DNA of 64,000 bases from Clostridiales bacterium (GCA_029008095.1 JAQXJB010000019.1:1-64000), one strand, 5' to 3'. Shown: positions 42,298-51,785, counted from the first letter of the stretch. Made by a program: numbers and translations. Notes: generated by a model from the letters alone, not told the origin.

Positions 42298-43934
42298 AAA
42301 GGGTTACCATCGGAGGAGGATTTTTTAGGCTCGTATACCGTCTGGTACATCTGTCCCATTTTCAGGTAGATATCCAGATGAATCTCCTCTTTGGTACTGC
42401 CTTTCTTGACGATGATCCTGTCCAGAATGGAAGCTACCAGAGCGGAATTCACCCCCTCCTCGAAGGAAAGCTCCTTCTCCAGAGCTTTTCTGATCTTGTC
42501 TATCTGCAGCAGGTCGGTCTTGCTCTTTTCATCCTCTGCCGTGATGGTGTCGAGCTGTCCCTGGAGCTGCGCCGCCTGTTCATTGAAGCTGTCATTGCGT
42601 TTTTTGAACTCAGACACCGACAAGGCTCCCGCCATGCTCAGTTCCAGCAGGCGGTCCTTCTTTGCATTCACCTGTTCCAGTTCTTCCTCAATGCGTCGGC
42701 GCGCTTTGCCGTAATCCACATTCCGAGGGACGCTTTGCAGAACCGTGATCAACGATTCGATGATGGCTTCCTTGTCCTTCATGACCTCGGTAAAGATGCG
42801 GCTCATGACCACATTCAGTGCATCGGTACGGAGCTGGGGCGCGCTGCAGGCTTTTCGGCCTCGCTGACGATACACCTTGCACTGCCAGACTTCCTTTTCC
42901 CCTTTGCTGCTTTTCAGCACCTGCCGGTGGAAGGTCACATTGTGCTCCTCGCAGAAGATTTTTGAACTGTACGCATATTGATTGTGGTAGCTGGCACCGG
43001 GTGTACGCTCCATGATTTCTTTGCTCCTCTCTTTGTATATGGCGTTGGCTCTGTCCCAGAGCTCCTCGGATACGATGGCGGGGATCGTCGGGTCGGGATA
43101 TGTGACCCACTCGCTCTCGTCCAGAAATACCTTTCGTTTGGTCCGATAGTCCACTGTATGCGACTTGTTGCCGCAGTACCATCCCTTGTACTTCGGGTTT
43201 GTCAGAATGTGGCGGATGGTCAGGACATTGAACTCATTTCCCTCCCGGCTGGTGTAACCCATATCAAACAGGGTCTGGGAGATCCTGCGGATACCCAGAC
43301 CCTTGTTGGCGTACAGGTCGAATATGATACGGATCACCTCCGCCTCTTCTTCGCTGATGGACATCACGCAGTCCTTTTTGTCATAGCCCCACAGCTTGTT
43401 GTTCCCGAGAACATGACCGTTCTTGATGGCCTGACGGAAACCGAATTTCAGCCGCTCGGACAGCTTTCGCACCTCGTCCTGGGCCACACCGGCCATGACC
43501 ACCAGGCGGAACTCGCTGTCAGAATCCAGCGTGTTGATATTATCGTTCTGAAACAGCACTCCCACATCATGCTCCAGCAGCTCCTGGGTGTATTTAATGC
43601 TGTCCAGCGTGGAACGGGAGAAGCGGGATATTTCTTTCGTGATAATGAAGTCAAAGCACCCCGCTTTGGCGTCCGCGATCATCCGATTGAAACTATCCCG
43701 CTTCTTTGTACTTGTTCCCGAAATGCCTTCGTCTATGTAGCCGGGCACGAAGGTCCAATTTGGTTTGCTCTGAATCAGCTCCGTGTAGTACTGGACCTGA
43801 TTTTCCAGGCTGTTCAGCTGCTCGTCCTTGTCTGTGGAGACTCGGGCATAAAAGGTGACCCGCAGCGGCAAATCGAAGATCAATCTGCCCATCCGCATTT
43901 CAGCGCGGATCTTGCGTACATCCAACGTTTTCAA
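42240..43934 (-). CDS. Large serine recombinase of the sigK skin-like element (SpoIVCA-like)
   Basis: A 564-residue recombinase. The catalytic domain (~25-175) has Ser in FYARVSTDKDEQ and arginines in ITKEISRFSRSTLDS. The recombinase domain (~190-290) contains KLWGYDKKDCVMS. A zinc-ribbon-like region follows (FCEEHNVTFHRQ...CKVYRQRGRKAC), then a coiled coil (~400-490). It lies beside the sigK 3' fragment in the same direction, and its frame crosses the att core at 42293-42297, so its last ~17 residues (NTTPRMPTRTTSSPSAR) are read from sigK DNA. In the excised circle the frame would end in a different 50-residue tail. It should excise the element in the mother cell. Confidence 0.95.
   Translation of the reverse strand: MKTLDVRKIRAEMRMGRLIFDLPLRVTFYARVSTDKDEQLNSLENQVQYYTELIQSKPNWTFVPGYIDEGISGTSTKKRDSFNRMIADAKAGCFDFIITKEISRFSRSTLDSIKYTQELLEHDVGVLFQNDNINTLDSDSEFRLVVMAGVAQDEVRKLSERLKFGFRQAIKNGHVLGNNKLWGYDKKDCVMSISEEEAEVIRIIFDLYANKGLGIRRISQTLFDMGYTSREGNEFNVLTIRHILTNPKYKGWYCGNKSHTVDYRTKRKVFLDESEWVTYPDPTIPAIVSEELWDRANAIYKERSKEIMERTPGASYHNQYAYSSKIFCEEHNVTFHRQVLKSSKGEKEVWQCKVYRQRGRKACSAPQLRTDALNVVMSRIFTEVMKDKEAIIESLITVLQSVPRNVDYGKARRRIEEELEQVNAKKDRLLELSMAGALSVSEFKKRNDSFNEQAAQLQGQLDTITAEDEKSKTDLLQIDKIRKALEKELSFEEGVNSALVASILDRIIVKKGSTKEEIHLDIYLKMGQMYQTVYEPKKSSSDGNPLRNTTPRMPTRTTSSPSAR
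42293..42297 (-). repeat. att core of the sigK element, 3' side
   Basis: AAGAA on the minus strand is shared with 60603-60607. The predicted crossover dinucleotide is AA (TT on plus, 42296-42297), the centre of CCCTT/AAGGG symmetry in the joined ends. Confidence 0.8.
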
Positions 43935-44097
43935 CCTCCTTTCCCTGGCAGCACACAGGATACCGGAAGAACTCCGGATAGTCTATCGCAGAATGCAACA
44001 AACTGTTGGCGCTGTCATAGGTGTTATTGTCCACTAAATCCTGCTCCCGCAGAATATCGAGCAATGCGCTCAAAACTGCTTTCTGTGTCTCTGCCAT
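43900..44097 (-). CDS. Small unknown protein upstream of the sigK-element recombinase
   Basis: A 65-residue protein (AETQKAVLSALLDILREQDL then NNTYDSANSLLHSAI), helical at the N-terminus, whose end overlaps the recombinase start by 35 bases. ATG 44097 follows GGAGAGGGGTGAAAAAC. No known domain is recognised. As the gene just before the recombinase, it is a candidate directionality factor or regulator, matching the small ORF at 31015-31224 in position but not in sequence. Confidence 0.6.
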   Translation of the reverse strand: MAETQKAVLSALLDILREQDLVDNNTYDSANSLLHSAIDYPEFFRYPVCCQGKEVENVGCTQDPR

Positions 44098-44243
44098 GTT
44101 TTTCACCCCTCTCCAAAATATGAGACCGCAGAGGAGAAAATAACTGTCTTCTCATTCGTGATATGTTGTTTTCCCGTGCTGGGAACTTTCATCTTCAATA
44201 GGCGTTACCGCCATCATGATCAAGGGCGGCCGATATATGACGA

Positions 44244-44290
44244 ACGGGCGTCCTGCCCGACCGATTTGGTCAAGGCAGGACGCCCGTTGT
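44244..44290. terminator. Terminator after the SLH surface protein gene
   Basis: A perfect 14-bp stem, ACGGGCGTCCTGCC (44244-44257) with GGCAGGACGCCCGT (44274-44287), lies ~35 bases past the end of the minus-strand SLH gene. Confidence 0.75.
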
Positions 44291-44321
44291 CATACTGATT
44301 CAGTTCGATTTAACACCCAAC

Positions 44322-47300
44322 TTACTTGACCAGCCAGCGGTACAGGAAGGTTACGCTCTGGCCTCTGGTACACTCGTTTTCGGGGCTGAAGAAGTTGTTT
44401 CCTGTGCCATCTGTGACGCCGTTGGCCACGGCCCAGTCCACGGCGTCGTAATAGTATGTATCAGCGGACACATCCGCGAAAGACTTGTCAGCAGTTACGG
44501 CAGGCTTTCCTGCGGCACGCCACAGGAAAGTCACAGTCTGGTCGCGGGTACAGGTGAGATCCGGGCTGAAGGTCGTGCCATCGCCGGTGCCGTCGGTGAT
44601 GCCGTTCTCCACGGCCCACAGCACGGCCTTGGAGCAGTACGAGCCTTCCGCCACATCGGTGAAGGGGTTCACGATGCTCTTGGGCTCCGGGCAGCCGGCT
44701 GCCCGCCACAGGAAGGTGACGATCTCGCCGCGGGTGCAATTCGCATCGGGGCTGAAGGTGGTGCCGTCACCGGTACCCTCAGTGATCTTGTTTTCCACGG
44801 CCCAGGCCACTGCGTTGTAGTAGTACGCGTCGGCGGGAACATCCGTGAAGGACAGGGCAACTCTGGAGAAAGCCGCGGACACGGTGACCTTGCTGTCGGG
44901 CATGTTGAAGGTGTACTTGCCGTCGCCCTTGTCGGTGAGCGCAATGTTCTTGCCGCCGGCATCGGTGACGGTCAAGGACGCCAGCTCATAGCCCGCGTCA
45001 GGTTTCACGGTGACGGTTACGGTGGTGCCTGCGGCTGCGCTCGTCGGGCTGACGGTAACAGTGCCGTTCTCCGTTTTTTCAGCGGTGATGGCGCTGGTGG
45101 GTGGGACGTAGCCGCCGCCCGTACCGGGATAGGGGGTGGGGGTGGACACCGCCTTGGTGATCATGTAGAAGGAATGTGTTCCCGTGGTCCAGGTGACGGT
45201 CTGGTTGTCCCCGTCATAGCTGGACGGCACTTCGGTAGTGGTGCCGTCAGTCTCCACACGGACAACGGTAACTGTATCGTTGTGGCCGACTGATTCATCG
45301 TACGGCACGGTCACCGTGGCGGTGCCGCCGTTGAAATCATCGATCACATCAGGCTCAATGCTGCCGGTGGTGAACACCTCCAGCGTGATGCTGTACACGG
45401 TGACGTCGGCTGCACTTGCGGTTGCTGTCTCGACCGCGGCCTGCTGGGCATTATTCATCTGATGCTCGCTGTTCCCGTCAGTGGTCTCTTCCACCACTAA
45501 GGTAACAGAAACGCTGCTCACACCGCCCTCTCCGGCGGCAGTGCTGACGGCATTGCTGATGGTCTCCACCGCCGTGGCGTCGTAGGTCACGGACGCGGTG
45601 CCCACCACGATGGTGGCTCCGGTGGCGTTTGTATCATTTGCAAGATTGGTGTTGAGGGTATCGAAGGTCGTCCCGGGAAGCATAATGCCGGTGGTGGTCT
45701 CATTTCCGGTTTCACCCACCACAAAATTCCCGTTCTCGTTCGCCTGGTCAGGAATGGTAACCGTAATACCTTCTTTGATTTTCCGCTCCCAATAGCCGCA
45801 GACCGAGCAGAAGCGGGACAGAGAATTGACTGTAGTCAGGTCCTCCGCCCAATCGCTCATGGTGTGGTTTTCATACTGGGTATCGTCTCCGGCCGTGCAG
45901 GTCTGCTTGTGCTGGGTGTCATCATAGGGCTCCCAGTTGCCGTAGGTATGACCTGCGGCGGAGATGGGCTCCGTCTTGGTGCCGTTGCAAACGGTGCAGG
46001 TGTAGGTCATCACGCCGTTCTCGGTGCAGGTGGCCGCGGTGGTCACCTGGCCGTTGTTCCAGGTGTGGTTGGCGTACTGGATATCGTCATTGGCGGTGCA
46101 GGTCCGCTGGTGCTGGTTCTCATCATAGCACGTCCAGTCGCCGTAGGTATGGGTGTGCTCCCCCGCCGGGGAGATGGTAAAGTTAAGGGTCAGATAGACG
46201 GGGTAGACCGGCGGGTCTGCTTCCCAATCCTCGGGGAAGGCGCTTTGCAGGACAAACTGATAATCTCCCGGCTCCGTGGGGCCGGTCATGGCGAAGATAA
46301 GCCAGGGACTTTCCGCGTCCATGATCTCACCGCCTGTGATCAGCGTGGATTCGCTGCCCTCGATCTTGTACCAGACTCCCGTCACATATTTGCCGTAAAG
46401 CCCGGTCTGATTCAGAGGCTGCTCGATGGTGGTCGTACCCGCCTGGGAGGCCAGGATTGTATCCAACGGCAGCGTGACCGCTTCGCCGTCATAGGTCTTA
46501 TCCAGCGCCTCGCCGATGTATTCGTATTTGGTCTCTGTGGCGGTGGGCGTTACCTCCACATATCTGCGGTAGAGGTAGACCGGGTAAGACTCCCGTGTGT
46601 CCTCGGCGACGGCCTTGGAGGTAAACACATAGCTGTTGTCACCATTCTTTGCCAGCCGCAGATATTTATCCGAGTGTCCCATGTACGGAGAGTACATGGT
46701 GACCGCGCCGCCGTCGGCAAAGGTCAGCATGATACGGATATCGGCGTTGGTGGCGCCGCTGTAGCGTTCGACTGTGCCGCCGCTGACCCACATGGAGCCC
46801 TCCTGAACATATCCCTCGATATGGTACGCGCCGAAAATGCCCGTTCCAAAGTCCCAGAGCAGGGTCTCATCAGAAGAGCTGTCGCCGTAATGCTTCATGG
46901 CGCCCAGATAGTGATAGGGGGCGAACAGAAGGGCCGGGTCATTGCCCAGGATGATGTGTCCATCCCCGTCCGGGGAGACCGGGATGGCCGCGAGCTCGTC
47001 ACCGTCATTTTCGTCGGCGTACATGGACATGACATAGAACTGGCCGTCGGCCTCGCCCACAATGGCGCATTGCAGGCCCCAGGACGCAGCCTCGTTGAAC
47101 ATGGACCGCTCGGTGATGCGCTCAAATTCATAGGTGCTGATAGTGGCGGTAAACTCCGGAAGTACCGTGACCGGCTCACTGTCCTCGGGCGTGTACTCCA
47201 GGGTAAAGGCGTAAGTTCCCGCTGTCACAGGGCCGATATAATACTTGCCGTTACTGGGGACGGTCACATCAATGGTCGTGTCCACCGTTACCTCTTGCCC

Positions 47301-47612
47301 GGTCTCCGTATTTTTCCACACGGGTCTCAGTTTGCTGAGCAGTTCCGAGCCCGCGCTGTTCAGCAAAATGGATGTCTCGTCCTCATAAGTCACCCGGATG
47401 TGGCCTTTCCAGATGAGGATGGGGCAACCGTCATAGATGGATGACAGTCGTACCAGCTCAGCGTCATCCGTGTAGGAAAAGGTCATCCCATCGACCGTAA
47501 TCGGTTCGGCTGTTTCGCTCTCTCCTTCCGCCAGCGCCATAGTGGGCAGCAGGGTCAGCAGCATGACGCAGCAAAGCAGGGTGCTCAGCAGCTTGCGTGT
47601 TCGTTTCTTCAT
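44322..47612 (-). CDS. Large S-layer-anchored surface protein (three C-terminal SLH domains)
   Basis: A 1096-residue secreted protein. The signal peptide is KLLSTLLCCVMLLTLLPTMALA. The N-terminal ~480 residues are unrecognised beta-rich sequence. Two Cys/His-rich repeats (HTYGDWTCYDENQHQRTC, HTYGNWEPYDDTQHKQTC) with ATCTENGVMTYTCTVC between them are common in Clostridia surface proteins. Later come a Thr/Val-rich region, a repeat GTVTVSPTSAAAGTTVTVTV, and three SLH domains at ~920-1096. It is probably displayed on the cell surface; ligand unknown. ATG 47612 follows AAAAGGAGACGATCAC; the frame to 47666 lacks a ribosome-binding site. Confidence 0.88.
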   Translation of the reverse strand: MKKRTRKLLSTLLCCVMLLTLLPTMALAEGESETAEPITVDGMTFSYTDDAELVRLSSIYDGCPILIWKGHIRVTYEDETSILLNSAGSELLSKLRPVWKNTETGQEVTVDTTIDVTVPSNGKYYIGPVTAGTYAFTLEYTPEDSEPVTVLPEFTATISTYEFERITERSMFNEAASWGLQCAIVGEADGQFYVMSMYADENDGDELAAIPVSPDGDGHIILGNDPALLFAPYHYLGAMKHYGDSSSDETLLWDFGTGIFGAYHIEGYVQEGSMWVSGGTVERYSGATNADIRIMLTFADGGAVTMYSPYMGHSDKYLRLAKNGDNSYVFTSKAVAEDTRESYPVYLYRRYVEVTPTATETKYEYIGEALDKTYDGEAVTLPLDTILASQAGTTTIEQPLNQTGLYGKYVTGVWYKIEGSESTLITGGEIMDAESPWLIFAMTGPTEPGDYQFVLQSAFPEDWEADPPVYPVYLTLNFTISPAGEHTHTYGDWTCYDENQHQRTCTANDDIQYANHTWNNGQVTTAATCTENGVMTYTCTVCNGTKTEPISAAGHTYGNWEPYDDTQHKQTCTAGDDTQYENHTMSDWAEDLTTVNSLSRFCSVCGYWERKIKEGITVTIPDQANENGNFVVGETGNETTTGIMLPGTTFDTLNTNLANDTNATGATIVVGTASVTYDATAVETISNAVSTAAGEGGVSSVSVTLVVEETTDGNSEHQMNNAQQAAVETATASAADVTVYSITLEVFTTGSIEPDVIDDFNGGTATVTVPYDESVGHNDTVTVVRVETDGTTTEVPSSYDGDNQTVTWTTGTHSFYMITKAVSTPTPYPGTGGGYVPPTSAITAEKTENGTVTVSPTSAAAGTTVTVTVKPDAGYELASLTVTDAGGKNIALTDKGDGKYTFNMPDSKVTVSAAFSRVALSFTDVPADAYYYNAVAWAVENKITEGTGDGTTFSPDANCTRGEIVTFLWRAAGCPEPKSIVNPFTDVAEGSYCSKAVLWAVENGITDGTGDGTTFSPDLTCTRDQTVTFLWRAAGKPAVTADKSFADVSADTYYYDAVDWAVANGVTDGTGNNFFSPENECTRGQSVTFLYRWLVK

Positions 47613-47702
47613 GTGATCGTCTCCTTTTGTCAGTGCTGTTTCTTTGCGTTGTTTTGTTCTTTCCAAAGTGATTGATCTGTCATTTCACTTGCGTGGGAGC
47701 AC

Positions 47703-48086
47703 TTAGAGGCTGTCCAGCACAGCGGCCAGGTACCGCTCGCTGGTGGAATTATAGATGAAAGCGTCAATCAGGCCGTCCTTTTTGCATTGCGTCACCCGGT
47801 CAGCAAGCTCTGGGTCGGCGTTTTCATCCACGGAAAAGACGAACTTGCAGCCGTTTCCCTGCCGCCGCACCGTCTCGCAGATGCGGAGCCGTTCCTCCAG
47901 CATCCACGGTGTGTACCCTGTAACTTCCATCAGCAGGGCATAGGGCTTGAACAGGCGGCACTGTTCGGCGGTGTCCTCCGGCCGCTCCGAAATAATGGGA
48001 CTGCAGTCCTGCATGTCCTGCCGCAGGATCCGCTCAAGCGCCCTTGATACCAATGTGCTCTGCATATCGATCACAATAATCCGCAC
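47703..48086 (-). CDS. Receiver-like (pseudo-receiver) protein
   Basis: A 127-residue protein with a response-regulator receiver-like outline: VRIIVIDMQSTLVSRAL as beta-1/alpha-1, YALLMEVTGYTPWM at the position of the phospho-acceptor, and CKFVFSVDENADPEL near the switch strand. The acceptor Asp appears replaced by Glu (LLMEV), which would mimic permanent phosphorylation or mean no phosphotransfer. There is no output domain. GTG 48086 follows AGAGGGTGG; the longer frame to 48128 is less supported. It lies between an SLH gene and a two-component system. Confidence 0.6.
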   Translation of the reverse strand: MRIIVIDMQSTLVSRALERILRQDMQDCSPIISERPEDTAEQCRLFKPYALLMEVTGYTPWMLEERLRICETVRRQGNGCKFVFSVDENADPELADRVTQCKKDGLIDAFIYNSTSERYLAAVLDSL

Positions 48087-48211
48087 GTTACCACCCTCTT
48101 TTCCTGTGCGCAGATGCACTTTCCTCATCTTATATGCTCATTATAAAAAAATGAAAGAACCTTGTCTTTATACGAAAGTATAGTCTTTCGCCACCGGAGG
48201 ACAGTTTTTTA

Positions 48212-48245
48212 CAAAAAAATCCCCTTACCGAAACGGCAAGGGGAT
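48212..48245 (-). terminator. Terminator after the response regulator gene
   Basis: On the minus strand ATCCCCTTGCCG pairs with CGGTAAGGGGAT, followed by seven T. It is close to the end of the regulator gene at 48260. Confidence 0.9.
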
Positions 48246-48259
48246 GCAGATTATGAAAT

Positions 48260-48892
48260 TTACAGGGTACCCATGGCTGTGATGGCGGTGCTTTCAATGG
48301 CGGCGGCGATCAGCTCCTGCTTGGTCCTGAAGCCGCACTTCTGGATCATCTGATTCATGTGGTATTTGACGGTGGCCTCTTCGAGAAACAGCTTCTTCCC
48401 GATGGCGGAATAGGAGTTGCCCCGGATGTAGAGACGCAGAATGTTTTTCTGCGTCTCAGACAGCTCATCCGACCAAGCCGCCCCGATCTCCACATTGGGC
48501 TCCCGGTCGGGGAAGATATGCTCCCCCGCGAGCGTGCGCTCCACCACATCCGTGATTTCGTCCTCACCGTGGTCCTTGTACCACAGGCTGTCCACACCCA
48601 TCTGCCGCGCCTTTTTCAGCACGCCCGCGTCCGCAAGAGAAGTTACCACCACAATTTTGATGGAGGGGAACTGCCGCCGGATGCACTCCGCGGCGTCCAG
48701 CCCCGAGTGGCCGTGGAGGGTCTGCACGTCCATCAGGATCAGATCGACGCTGTTCGCGCGGCAGAAATACTCCGTCTGTCCCGCGTCCCGCAGCGTGCCG
48801 GCCAGGGCAAAGCGGCTGCTGCCCCGGAACATCTCCTCAAAAAACTCCAGCATGTATTTGTTGTCTTCAACAATCAGCACATGGGTCTTCAT
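48260..48892 (-). CDS. NarL/LuxR-family response regulator
   Basis: A 210-residue regulator. The receiver domain (~1-125) has acidic residues in LIVEDNKYM, the phospho-Asp in VDLILMDVQTLHG (residue ~54), Thr in VVVTSLAD and Lys in LWYKDH. The LuxR-type helix-turn-helix (~143-205) is ELSETQKNILRLYIRGNSYS onward, with EATVKYHMNQMIQKCGFRTK as recognition part. Its gene overlaps the kinase stop (ATGA), so it is the cognate regulator. Targets probably include the neighbouring surface-protein genes (inference). Confidence 0.92.
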   Translation of the reverse strand: MKTHVLIVEDNKYMLEFFEEMFRGSSRFALAGTLRDAGQTEYFCRANSVDLILMDVQTLHGHSGLDAAECIRRQFPSIKIVVVTSLADAGVLKKARQMGVDSLWYKDHGEDEITDVVERTLAGEHIFPDREPNVEIGAAWSDELSETQKNILRLYIRGNSYSAIGKKLFLEEATVKYHMNQMIQKCGFRTKQELIAAAIESTAITAMGTL

Positions 48893-50130
48893 AGTTCCAT
48901 CTCCTCCCGCATCATGGTGAGATTCAGCGCAAATCCCGGATAGTGGGATACCGACATTTCGCCGCCTGCGTTCTCAAGGCTCTGCCGCAGATTGGAAAGG
49001 CCACCACCCTCAGTAATTTTTCCCTTTGGCTTTTCACCGTCGTTGGTGATGGTCACCCCATAGCCACCCGGCAGACCGGCGATGCGGACAAACACCGTCG
49101 TGCCGTGGGCGTGGCGGACGCAGTTGGTCACGCACTCCCGGATGGCCTTTACAACAAGGTCATAGATCAACGGCTCAAGGGGCAGCATCCCGTCCAGCCG
49201 CACCTCCACGCCCAGCTCCGCCGCCTCGACCAAGAGCTGATCGTATGGGTCGGGGCTGTTCGCCCGCGGGGAGTAGACCAGCGTTCCAGCGGCCAGAGAG
49301 AGCGTTTTGATCTGCTTTTCAAGATCTGCGTCGGTCAGGCCGCTCTCCAGAGCCTTGCGGATCACGGCAAGGCTGCGGCCGATATTGTCGTGAATCTTCA
49401 TCTTGAAAGCAAGGTATTCCCGCTCGCGGATGCGGTCCTCTGCACGGACATACATCTTTTGCAGCTTGGCGTTGACGCGCTGCAGCTCCTGGTTGTCCCG
49501 GAGAAGTTCTTCGTTTGCGGCATTGATCTCAGTGGCATCCGTAAAAATCGCTTCCGTATACTGCCTTCCGCTGGCCGTAATGAGTTTCTCACTGTAATAC
49601 CACACCCGGCCGTCCGGGAAGACATAACCGCCACCCTGCTTGACGGAAATGCCGTTTGCGGGGCAGCGGGCCAGTGCGTCGTGCAGCTCGTCAAGACTTT
49701 GCAGGTCCTGCCCAGCCATGGCGTGATACAGGCGGTACATCTGCTTATTGCAGAGCTTGACCCGCCCCTGGGCCGTGAAATAGCACCCGGCAATGGGAAG
49801 ATCGTCCATGGCCTCTTTGATGCTGGCGCGGGTAATGCGGTTTTTGTCCATCCGTGCGTGATACAGGATCATGCCCACGGCAAAGGCTGCGGACAGGACC
49901 ATGACAAGCCAGAGTGCCCACAGGGGGGCATTTCCCAGCCAGTCCGTATCGCACAATACAGCGAGAGTGGAGAGCAGCAGGGCAGCCCACACAGCGGCGG
50001 TGCAATAAAGTTTTGTCCTGCGGTGTTCAAAGGCCCACAGCAGATAATAAAGCTGAGCACAGAGGACGAGGAATATCCCAAACAGCAGCGCAAAGTGCTC
50101 CGCCGAAGAGGCAAGGCTCCATACTGTCAT
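48889..50130 (-). CDS. Sensor histidine kinase (NarX/DesK type)
   Basis: A 413-residue membrane kinase. About three or four N-terminal membrane segments (~10-110) precede a PAS-like sensor segment (~125-210) and a coiled coil. The phospho-acceptor is His in FKMKIHDNIGRSLAVI. The ATPase domain has the N-box ECVTNCVRHAHGTT and the glycine box GGGLSNLRQSL. The compact HisKA_3-like layout matches the NarL-type regulator encoded next. ATGA overlaps link it to genes on both sides. Confidence 0.88.
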   Translation of the reverse strand: MTVWSLASSAEHFALLFGIFLVLCAQLYYLLWAFEHRRTKLYCTAAVWAALLLSTLAVLCDTDWLGNAPLWALWLVMVLSAAFAVGMILYHARMDKNRITRASIKEAMDDLPIAGCYFTAQGRVKLCNKQMYRLYHAMAGQDLQSLDELHDALARCPANGISVKQGGGYVFPDGRVWYYSEKLITASGRQYTEAIFTDATEINAANEELLRDNQELQRVNAKLQKMYVRAEDRIREREYLAFKMKIHDNIGRSLAVIRKALESGLTDADLEKQIKTLSLAAGTLVYSPRANSPDPYDQLLVEAAELGVEVRLDGMLPLEPLIYDLVVKAIRECVTNCVRHAHGTTVFVRIAGLPGGYGVTITNDGEKPKGKITEGGGLSNLRQSLENAGGEMSVSHYPGFALNLTMMREEMEL

Positions 50131-51785
50131 GCTCTGTCACCTCCCGCCGTCAGCGTTTGCGTGACAAACCAGTTGTCATCGTTCTGCTCCACCGTCACAT
50201 CCGGGTATTTCTCCGATAAAGGAGACAGGTCGGCCGCGCATTCAAAGTCAATATGCAGGCTCAGCGCACCGGTGTCATCTTCCAAAATGGTGACGAAGTA
50301 ATAGTGCAGTATATCCAGGGACAACTCCAGGGCGTCCTCAAAAAGGTCGTAGGCATTCAGTGCCGCCTGCACCGGCAGAAGCGCCTCGGTGCGGGGCATA
50401 TACAGGTTGCCGCCGATCCCGGCCAGGGACAGATTGCTGCAGGATTCCCGCAGCGCGCCCTCCAGCAGATTCACCGGGATGGTCCTGCTCCGGTCGGAGG
50501 AGATCACCATATCCTTATGCCGCTTGATATAGGTTGCCAGGACCAGGATGCGCAGCAGCAGCTCCTTTTGCTCCGCGGAGCCGCGTTCCGTTTCGGCAAA
50601 GCGGTCCGCGAGGGTGTCGATCTCCCATAGCTGCGTCTGCGTCTCCCGCTGGACAAGGTCATAGAGGCGGTTCTGCTCCTCCAGGCGGTAACGCTGAGCA
50701 TCTTTCCGGTACTGGTCGCGCAGGATCTCGTTGCGGTCCTCCAGCTCCTCCTTGGCAGAGCTCAACTCTTCCCTGACCCGAAGCAAATCGGAGATGTCCT
50801 CCTGCCAGACGGTGTGCCCGCCGCTGATGGGATAGGCTTTCAGAAGGGTCGTTTCATCCCAGAGACAGCCGCCATTCTCCGCCTGAATCATCGCCTCCTT
50901 CGGCAGCGGCTTTGCGGCGGATGAGGCATAGCAGATGCGGTAGTCCCTGTCCGTGATCTGCATTCCGACCGAGGCAAACTGAAACAGGGCATCGTATCCG
51001 GTGTTTGTTGGGATCAGCCCGGTTTGCAGGCAGCTCTCCAGAATGCCCATGTACATCAGGCACTGTGCCGCCGTAATATCCCCGGCGAGCACCCGCATCC
51101 ATTCCACGCCGCTGATATAGATCAGCGCATAGACAACGGAGCAAAGCAGAATCACAGCGGGCAGGTATCTTCTCTGCTGGGACTGCCGGCTCTTGAACAG
51201 AATGGTGACGAGCGCGGTGACCGCGCAGAGGATCTCCCAGCCGAACACAACAAAGTATCCGGGTTCCACAATGTTGTTCTTATCCGTCCAGATCTCGTTT
51301 GCCGGAAAAGAGAATACCCACTGATGCATGTCATTGGTAAGGACCAGCAGCACAAGCAGCGCCGTGGGGAGATACAGCAGCCTTGTCCATTTGGGCAGGC
51401 GGAATCCCTCCGGCTTGCCCAGTGACATGGCCACGAATACCGACAGCAGCGGGATAAACAGCATGGGGAAGTAGTAGAAATACCAGAGATACCGCGCCCC
51501 GTTCAGGTCTGAGACGAAAGAATATTTGCAGGTGCGCACGATAAACCAAAAAACCATCAAAAGAGAGACAGCCGATAGGTAACGGCGCACCTGGGGCTGG
51601 ATCACCCGCTTGCGGATGGAGATGCCCCACCCCAGGTAAAGCGATATATAGAGCAGCGTGCGGACAAGCCCCATTAGGGCAGAAGAAAATCCGTTCTTGC
51701 CGAGCACACGGGCAAGAATCGCGCAGAGGATCACCGCGGCGACGATCACTGCGGTTTTTCGGTTATCTGCTACCTTTTCCGCCAC
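50127..51785 (-). CDS. 7TM sensor protein resembling a histidine kinase without a clear ATPase domain
   Basis: A 552-residue membrane protein, first of the two-component operon. Residues ~12-235 hold about seven membrane segments of the 7TM-kinase N-terminal type. A PAS-like segment (~255-325), a long coiled coil (SSAKEELEDRNEILRDQYRK), and a degenerate C-terminal region follow. I could not find the N- or G-boxes of a histidine-kinase ATPase, so it may be an auxiliary sensor acting on the kinase encoded next. GTG 51785 is favoured over GTG 51794, which overlaps GGAGG. No other promoter-proximal gene is seen. Confidence 0.75.
   Translation of the reverse strand: MAEKVADNRKTAVIVAAVILCAILARVLGKNGFSSALMGLVRTLLYISLYLGWGISIRKRVIQPQVRRYLSAVSLLMVFWFIVRTCKYSFVSDLNGARYLWYFYYFPMLFIPLLSVFVAMSLGKPEGFRLPKWTRLLYLPTALLVLLVLTNDMHQWVFSFPANEIWTDKNNIVEPGYFVVFGWEILCAVTALVTILFKSRQSQQRRYLPAVILLCSVVYALIYISGVEWMRVLAGDITAAQCLMYMGILESCLQTGLIPTNTGYDALFQFASVGMQITDRDYRICYASSAAKPLPKEAMIQAENGGCLWDETTLLKAYPISGGHTVWQEDISDLLRVREELSSAKEELEDRNEILRDQYRKDAQRYRLEEQNRLYDLVQRETQTQLWEIDTLADRFAETERGSAEQKELLLRILVLATYIKRHKDMVISSDRSRTIPVNLLEGALRESCSNLSLAGIGGNLYMPRTEALLPVQAALNAYDLFEDALELSLDILHYYFVTILEDDTGALSLHIDFECAADLSPLSEKYPDVTVEQNDDNWFVTQTLTAGGDRA

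Noticed and set aside
45864..47444. Plus-strand open frame of 526 codons
   Set aside because: Antisense to the SLH surface protein; Gly/Val-rich shadow of its repeats.
48943..50301. Plus-strand open frame of 452 codons
   Set aside because: Antisense to the kinase genes; no supported start or domain.
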